From positions 14,851,729 through 14,915,728 of the forward strand of contig CM053329.1 of assembly GCA_028583605.1 (NCBI GenBank): a stretch of 64,000 bases of DNA. The letters run 5' to 3'. Each line of letters begins with the position of its first letter. The first letter of the stretch is position 1. Source of the DNA: Dastarcus helophoroides (Eukaryota; Arthropoda; Insecta; Coleoptera; Bothrideridae). Positions 57,916-64,000 of the stretch are shown piece by piece. The notes under the pieces were generated by a model that saw only the letters and a program-made list of their open reading frames with translations, was not told where the DNA came from and searched no databases. Both the position numbers and the translations under genes were made by a program.

Positions 57916-59418
57916 TGTTTAGTTGTATGTTGTATTTTGTATGTTGCGTTTTGTATGTTGTATTTTGTATGTTGTACTTTGTATGTTGTATTCTGTATGT
58001 TGTATTTTGTATGTTGCATTTTGTATGTTGTATTTTGTGAATTGCATTTTGTATGTTGTATTTTGTGTGTTGCATTTTGTATCTTGTACATTATTTATTG
58101 TATTTTGTATGTTGTATATTCTATTTTGTATATTGTATTTTGTGTGTTGCATTTTGTATGTTGTACTTTGTGTCTTGCATTTTGTATGTTGTATTTTGTA
58201 TGTTATATTTTGTATATTGCATTTTGTATGTAGAATGTTATATGCTGTATTTTGTATGTTGTATTTTGTATGTTGTATATTTTATTTTGTGTGTTGCATT
58301 TTGTATGTTGTATTTTGTTTGTTGTATATTCTATTTTGTATGTTGTATTTTGTGTGTTGCATTTTGTATGTTGTACTTTGTGTGTTGCATTTTGTATGTT
58401 GTATTTTGTATATTGCATTTTGTATATTGCATTTTGTTTGTTGTATTTTGTATGTTGTATGTTATATATTGTATTTTGTATGTTGTATGTTATATATTGT
58501 ATTTTGTATATTGTATTTTGTATATTGTATTTTGTATGTTGCATTTTATATGTTATATGTTGTATTTTGCATGTTATATATTCTATTTTGTATGTTGTAT
58601 TTTGTGAATTGCATTTTGTATGTTGTATTTTGAATGTTGTATTTTGTGTGTTGCATTTTGTATCTTGTATGTTATATATTGTATTTTGTATGTTGTATAT
58701 TCTATTTTGTATATTGTATTTTGTGTGTTGCATTTTGTATGTTGTACTTTGTGTCTTGCATTTTGTATGTTGTATTTTGTATGTTATATTTTGTATATTG
58801 CATTTTGTATGTTGTATGTTATATATTGTATTTTGCATGTTGTATTTTGTATATTGTATTTTGTATGTTGTATTTTGTATTTTGTATGTTATATTTTGTG
58901 TGTTGCATTTTGTATGTTGTATTTTGTTTGTTGTATATTCTATTTTGTATGTTTTTTTGTGTGTTGCATTTTGTATGTTGTATGTTGTATTTTGTATGTT
59001 GTACTTTGTGTGTTGCATTTTGTATGTTGTACTTTGTATATTGCATTTTGTATGTTGTATTTTGTATGTTGTATGTTATATATTGTATTTTGCATGTTGT
59101 ATTTTGAATGTTGTCTGTTATATATTGTATTTTGCATGTTGTATTTTGTATATTGTATTTTGTATGTTGTATTTTGCATGCTGTATTTTGTATATTGTAT
59201 GTTGTATATTCTATTTTGTATGTTGTACTTTGTATGTTGTATTTTGTATGTTGTATATTCTATTTTGTATGTTGTATTTTGTGTGTTGCATTTTGTATGT
59301 TTTATGTTGTCTTTTGTATGTTGTACTTTGCGTGTTGCATTTTGTATGTTGATGTTGTATATTGTAATTTGTATGTTGTATTTTGTATATTGTATTTTAT
59401 ATGTTGTATTTTGTATAT
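57916..59418 (+). repeat. 14-bp minisatellite, left part
   Basis: About 107 units of TATTTTGTATGTTG with C/A variants (GCATTTTGTATGTTG and others). Three 14-bp units equal 42 bp, so every plus-strand frame repeats with a 14-residue period and lacks stops. This explains overlapping open frames up to 366 codons of Cys/Leu/Tyr/Val/Phe, which are not proteins. Confidence 0.95.
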
Positions 59419-59741
59419 TGTTAGATTCGTGTTCCTCCTCCATAATTTAAACATCAATAACGGTAGCGACACACAAATTATAACGATAATAAAAGGTAAC
59501 ACAAATTATAACGACAATAAAAGGTAACACAAACTTCAAAATATTAATTAAACGAATGTTAAAACAGGTAACGATTTATCGATTAACTGAACAGGAATAT
59601 CGAATTAACAATCCACTTCCGCCAGGCCCGAGTGACGCTGGGAGAGTATCCCCGCAGCCGGGACAAGCTGAGATTGGAATTCTTTCTTGGTGATTGGCGC
59701 CACGAAATATAAACAATGCGGGCCAACTCTGGTTGCTTACA
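59419..59741. repeat. Left LTR
   Basis: Begins TGTTAGATTCGTG and ends GGTTGCTTACA. It contains a 28-bp internal tandem pair (ATTATAACGA-AATAAAAGGTAACAC). It differs from the right LTR at one C/T in that pair and one T/A at CCACTTCCGCC versus CCACTACCGCC. Confidence 0.85.
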
Positions 59742-59969
59742 CGGCCAACCTGACGGATGTTTCGCTCTCGGAACATACCTTGTCATTACCAAATCAAATC
59801 AAAGTCAATACATTTCTTCCTTTTCGACTTTTCGAAAAAAAAACCATTTTGTTTAGGAAAAATGAATTCAATACTAATTTGTTTACCATGAAAATACGTT
59901 GATTCCATGATCCGAAATGTTTTAAATACATACATGTTAATTTCCACGGGAGTATTCTGACCCATGCAC

Positions 59970-61460
59970 ATTAGAAACCAATCGTTGTTAATTTCCATGG
60001 GAGATGCTGACCCATATACACCAGAAACCAATCATTGTTAGTGGATCATGGAAAACTCATGCTTCGAAATGTTTAAAAACATAACGGGAACCAAATCGTT
60101 GATAATGTACCATGGAAAACCCATGCTTCGAAATGTTTAAAATATAACGGGAACCAAATCGTTAATAATGTACCATGGAAAAATCCATGCTTCGAAATGT
60201 GTAAAATATAACGGGAACCAAATCGTTAATAATGCACCATGGAAAGATCCATGCTTCGAAATGTGTAAAACATACGGTAACCAAATCGTCGTTAATATAC
60301 TACAGTAAAGCCATCTTCGAAATGCATAAAACATAACGGTAACCAAATCATCGTTAATGTACTACGGCAAACCCATCTTCGAAATGCATAAAACATAACG
60401 GTAACCAAATCGTTGTTAATGTACTATGGCAAAGCCATCTTCGAAATGCATAAAACATAACGGTAACCAAATCGTCGTTAATGTACTACGGTAAAGCCAT
60501 CTTCGAAATGCATAAAACATAACGGTAACCAAATCGTTGTTAATGTACTATGGCAAAGCCATCTTCGAAGTGCATAAAACATAACGGTAACCAAATCGTC
60601 GTTAATATACTACAGTAAAGCCATCTTCGAAATGCATAAAACATAACGGTAACCAAATCATCGTTAATGTACTATGGCAAAGCCATCTTCGAAATGCATA
60701 AAACATAACGGTAACCAAATCGTCGTTAATGTACTACAGTAAAGCCATCTTCGAAATGCATAAAACATAACGGTAACCAAATCATCGTTAATGTACTACG
60801 GCAAAGCCATATTCGAAATGCATAAAACATAACGGTAACCAAATCGTCGTTAATGTACTACAGTAAAGCCATCTTCGAAATGCATAAAACATAACGGTAA
60901 CCAAATCATCGCTAATGTACTATGGCAAAGCCATCTTCGAAATGCATAAAACATAACGGTAACCAAATCGTTGTTAATGTACTATGGCAAAGCCATCTTC
61001 GAAATGCATAAAACATAATGGTAACCAAATCGTCGTTAATGTACTACAGTAAAGCCATCTTCGAAATGCATAAAACATAACGGTAACCGAATCGTTGTTA
61101 ATGTACTATGGCAAAGCCATCTTCGAAATGCATAAAACATAACGGTAACCAAATCGTCGTTAATGTACTACAGTAAAGCCATCTTCGAAATGCATAAAAC
61201 ATAACGGTAACCAAATCGTTGTTAATGTACTATGGCAAAGCCATCTTCGAAATGCATAAAACATAACGGTAACCAAATCGTTGTTAATGTACTATGGCAA
61301 AGCCATCTTCGAAATGTGTAAAACATAACGGTAACCAAATCGTCGTTAATGTACTATGGCAAAGCCATCTTCGAAATGTGTAACACATAACAGGAACCAA
61401 ATTGTCGTTAATGAACTATGGCAAAGCCATCTTCGAAATGTTTAAAACATAACGGGAACC
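59970..61460 (+). repeat. 62-bp tandem array inside LTR element
   Basis: Units of AACGGTAACCAAATCGT then CGTTAATGTACTATGGCAAA then GCCATCTTCGAAATGCATAA repeat at 62 bp (for example 60841 to 60903), about 23 copies. Two monomer types tend to alternate (TACAGTAAAG and TATGGCAAAG), giving a 124-bp higher-order period. The first four units are more divergent. No coding frame. Confidence 0.9.
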
Positions 61461-61490
61461 TATGGCAGTTGGTTAATACATTTTTTTTTT

Positions 61491-61775
61491 GCCATCAATA
61501 GAACAAAAAGAGAAATAAATCTAAAATATGCCATTCTTTTCGAAAACTCCAGTATGCTCTCAATATCTATTGCCAATGACCATATTCATAGTTCGCAACT
61601 GCATTTTCCTGCCCCCTTTTTTCATTTTTTTTCGCCATCAATAGAACTAAAACAGAATAAAGCTAAAACATGCCATTCTTTCCAAAAACTCCAGTATGCT
61701 CTCAATATCTATTGCCAATGACCATAGTTCATAACTGCATTTTCCAGCCCCCTTTTTTCTTTCAGCCTTCACTAT
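61491..61775 (+). repeat. 143-bp tandem duplication inside LTR element
   Basis: GCCATCAATAGAAC at 61491 recurs at 61634. Each copy runs through CTCCAGTATGCTCTCAATAT to GCATTTTCC-GCCCCC. Confidence 0.85.
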
Positions 61776-63362
61776 TTTATGCATACAAACGTCTAAATGT
61801 TTTTATTCGTAAACTCTCAGATATGCAAAACTTACTTTTTTTTTTATTTTGTTAATGTGAGCTTCTTTTTTTCTATAGGGCAATACAAAATCACCAATTT
61901 TCTTAGTTTTTTAACTCTTGTAAAATATTATTATTTATCACTTTTGACTAGTAATTTTTATTACTTAGTGATCTTTTTACATAACCCTCGGCCAATCCTT
62001 AATTCAAATCAAGCTCATAAAGCTATACGTTAGATTTGACCGTTTGCCCCATGTATATCAGGATACATCCAAAAATTTTCAAACAGGAAAAATTGCATTT
62101 GTTTGCACTACTACCTATTGCCATAAATTTAGGGATACCAAAACAAAATATGTGCCTCTGAAAACCTACTTTAGCATGTGTGTGCAATTTTGTCAAGGTG
62201 TCGGTATAAAAGAAACAACTATTTGTTACCCTCGTTCATTATCGCATCCAACGATTTAGGTTTTTAATGTAGGGCATAACCAATGAATACGTCATAGTAC
62301 ATTTATAGCAGGAACCAAACTGGAGGTCAAATAAACTAAGTTGTACTATGTTTTTAACTTCGGCTCTTCTTCGGTATAGAATGCGTTTCGAAATAAGAAA
62401 TATTACACCCAAGATTATACCCAGCCGTGCGGCTGTGTTTGTTTACTTTAAAAACGAGCCAACGAATGTGTTTCAGACATTAAATGACACATTCGGTCCC
62501 TTATCCGATTCAATAATGAAAGGAATCGTGATTCTTTTATCGGATTCAGTGGTAAATTTTACTGGATTGTTACGTTCTGCTTTATTTCACAAAATATTTT
62601 AAAAAACAAAAATTGCATTTGACTAGTACCGATTGAACGAAATGTTACTCTGTTTTAGTAAATTAATTTCTTCTTTACTGCTATGTGGATATTTCGTAAC
62701 GGGCGAGGCAACGCCACCCAACATAGCGATACTCCCTGCAGTCGTCAGATCGACCAAGAGACAAATCTCATATAGTTTGTTGACCTAACACCCTGAATGG
62801 TTTGTTTGGGTATCAAATTTAAGTAGGCAATGGGTGACAGAATTAGAATTGAGCTTAGTGACACTTTTCATCTCTACTTTCCTTTATTTTGCAAACTTAA
62901 TTCGGTCAAATCATGCGTACTTTACGTACTCCATCCAGTGCGTAAACTTTTCAACAGAGCTGATTAATTGCTTATCTATGCGGTAGCCAACAGAGTAAAA
63001 TTAAAAAAAAATACAAACTAAAACTTCATCAAGGAAGTAACAAAGCTTTAAAGAAATCATTTCTAAGTACTGCCCAATTTCTTAAGTAGAAGATCCATTG
63101 TCAATTCAAATATGGACATCAGTGACAAAAAAAAAATAAAACAGCCAACTCTTACCAGTTCTGGCCGATCTACCCATTAAAACTCGCTTTTTTTTCTACC
63201 TGATTTAACCATTTTTTTTTTAATTTCCGAACGAGATAGAGGGAGAGCGATTTCACAGGAATCACTTTGGTACTGCCTACAGATTTCACCATTTCCACAA
63301 CTAACTTTTCCATTGCACTTCTCGCAAAAATTTCGGAAAACAGAGGGGAATCCCACCGCTGC
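61776..63362. other. Non-repetitive interior of LTR element
   Basis: Short frames at 62044-62259 and 62348-62602 (+) have no recognisable retroviral or other domain and may be decayed coding remnants. No catalytic motif of a retroelement enzyme was found on either strand. Confidence 0.4.
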
Positions 63363-63685
63363 TGTTAGATTCGTGTTCCTCCTCCATAATTTAAACATCA
63401 ATAACGGTAGCGACACACAAATTATAACGATAATAAAAGGTAACACAAATTATAACGATAATAAAAGGTAACACAAACTTCAAAATATTAATTAAACGAA
63501 TGTTAAAACAGGTAACGATTTATCGATTAACTGAACAGGAATATCGAATTAACAATCCACTACCGCCAGGCCCGAGTGACGCTGGGAGAGTATCCCCGCA
63601 GCCGGGACAAGCTGAGATTGGAATTCTTTCTTGGTGATTGGCGCCACGAAATATAAACAATGCGGGCCAACTCTGGTTGCTTACA
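63363..63685. repeat. Right LTR
   Basis: 323 bp, two differences from the left LTR. Followed directly by ATATAGTACATTC and then the minisatellite. Confidence 0.85.
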
Positions 63686-63689
63686 ATAT

Positions 63690-64000
63690 AGTACATTCTA
63701 TTCTGTATGTTGTATTTTGTGTGTTGCATTTTGTATGTTGTATGTTGTATTTTGTATGTTATACTTTGTGCGTTGCATTTTGTATGTTGTATTTTGTATG
63801 TTATATTTTGTATGTTATATTTTGTATATTGCATTTTGTTTGTTTTATTTTGTGTGTTGTATGTTATATATTGCATTTTGTATTTTGTATGTTATATTTT
63901 GTATATTGTATTTTGTATGTTGTATTTTGTATGTTGTACTTTGTGTGTTGCATTTTGAATGCTGTATTTTGTATGTTGTATTTTGTACATTGTATTTGGT
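63690..64000 (+). repeat. 14-bp minisatellite, right part
   Basis: Continuation of TATTTTGTATGTTG units after the LTR element, running off the window edge. Confidence 0.9.

Larger units (their letters stand above)
59419..63685. mobile_element. Young non-autonomous LTR retroelement
   Basis: Direct repeats 59419-59741 and 63363-63685 (323 bp each, TG...CA) differ at two positions only. ATAT flanks both sides (59415-59418 and 63686-63689). The 3.6-kb interior lacks gag, protease, reverse transcriptase or integrase. No standard TGG-type primer binding site directly follows the left LTR (CGGCCAACC is found). A purine stretch (AAAACAGAGGGGA) lies about 13 bp before the right LTR. It interrupts the 14-bp minisatellite, which resumes after it. 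It must have been mobilised by another element. Confidence 0.8.

Noticed and set aside
57919..59450. Open frames of up to 366 codons rich in Cys, Leu, Tyr, Val and Phe, and antisense Asn/Gln/Lys/Thr frames
   Set aside because: Explained by the 14-bp minisatellite read in all frames; no splice or start context.
62044..62602. Envelope or gag remnant inside the LTR element
   Set aside because: No recognisable motif; short frames interrupted by stops.

Overview
This window looks like nuclear DNA of an arthropod, most likely an insect and possibly a beetle. It has no operons and is very AT-rich. It carries a decayed Tc1/mariner-type transposase, hAT-type elements with 8-bp target duplications, LTR elements and several satellite families. 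No complete protein-coding gene can be supported. The best coding call is one possible first exon (minus strand, 53715-53888) with an Asn-rich stretch and a consensus splice donor. Most of the longer open frames are shadows of tandem repeats whose units lack stop codons. A 10-base run of N at 33550-33559 marks an assembly gap.

Layout: 0-7.6 kb is a T-rich degenerate satellite flanked by dispersed repeats. 7.74-9.95 kb is an island of ordinary low-copy sequence. 10.1-28.9 kb is a giant imperfect inverted repeat: arms of about 7.6 and 8.5 kb carry the same ordered set of satellites in opposite orientation around a 2.3-kb spacer with the longest transposase relic. 29.7-32.2 kb is a non-autonomous hAT-type element. 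33.56-35.56 and 36.6-45.6 kb are a GA-rich satellite, separated by an ordinary island. 45.6-47.3 kb is another island. 47.5-53.26 kb is an A-rich satellite interrupted by four GACA arrays. 53.3-55.5 kb is an island with the candidate exon and a solo LTR. 55.5-57.7 kb is T-rich satellite with a 183-bp palindrome. 57.9-64 kb is a 14-bp minisatellite split by a young non-autonomous LTR element (59419-63685) whose interior is mostly a 62-bp tandem array.

The most interesting signal is a small dispersed family with at least 15 copies. In sense orientation it ends in CCGTTCCACCAAA plus an A-rich tail; three copies have 11-13-bp target-site duplications. Several copies are inverted dimers. The core folds as a type I hammerhead ribozyme with very short stem III: CTGAAGA, a 6-bp stem II with paired changes between copies (GATAGC/GCTATC and GACAGC/GCTGTC), GAAA, ACGCGT, and a CTCT/AGAG stem I. 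That is the architecture known from Penelope-like retroelements, and I infer a small non-autonomous relative. No reverse transcriptase of any kind was recognised here.

The pieces act as invading and amplifying DNA rather than as a pathway. Transposon fragments, the hammerhead element and a tRNA-like sequence were captured into satellite units and amplified; the units were then duplicated in inverted orientation.
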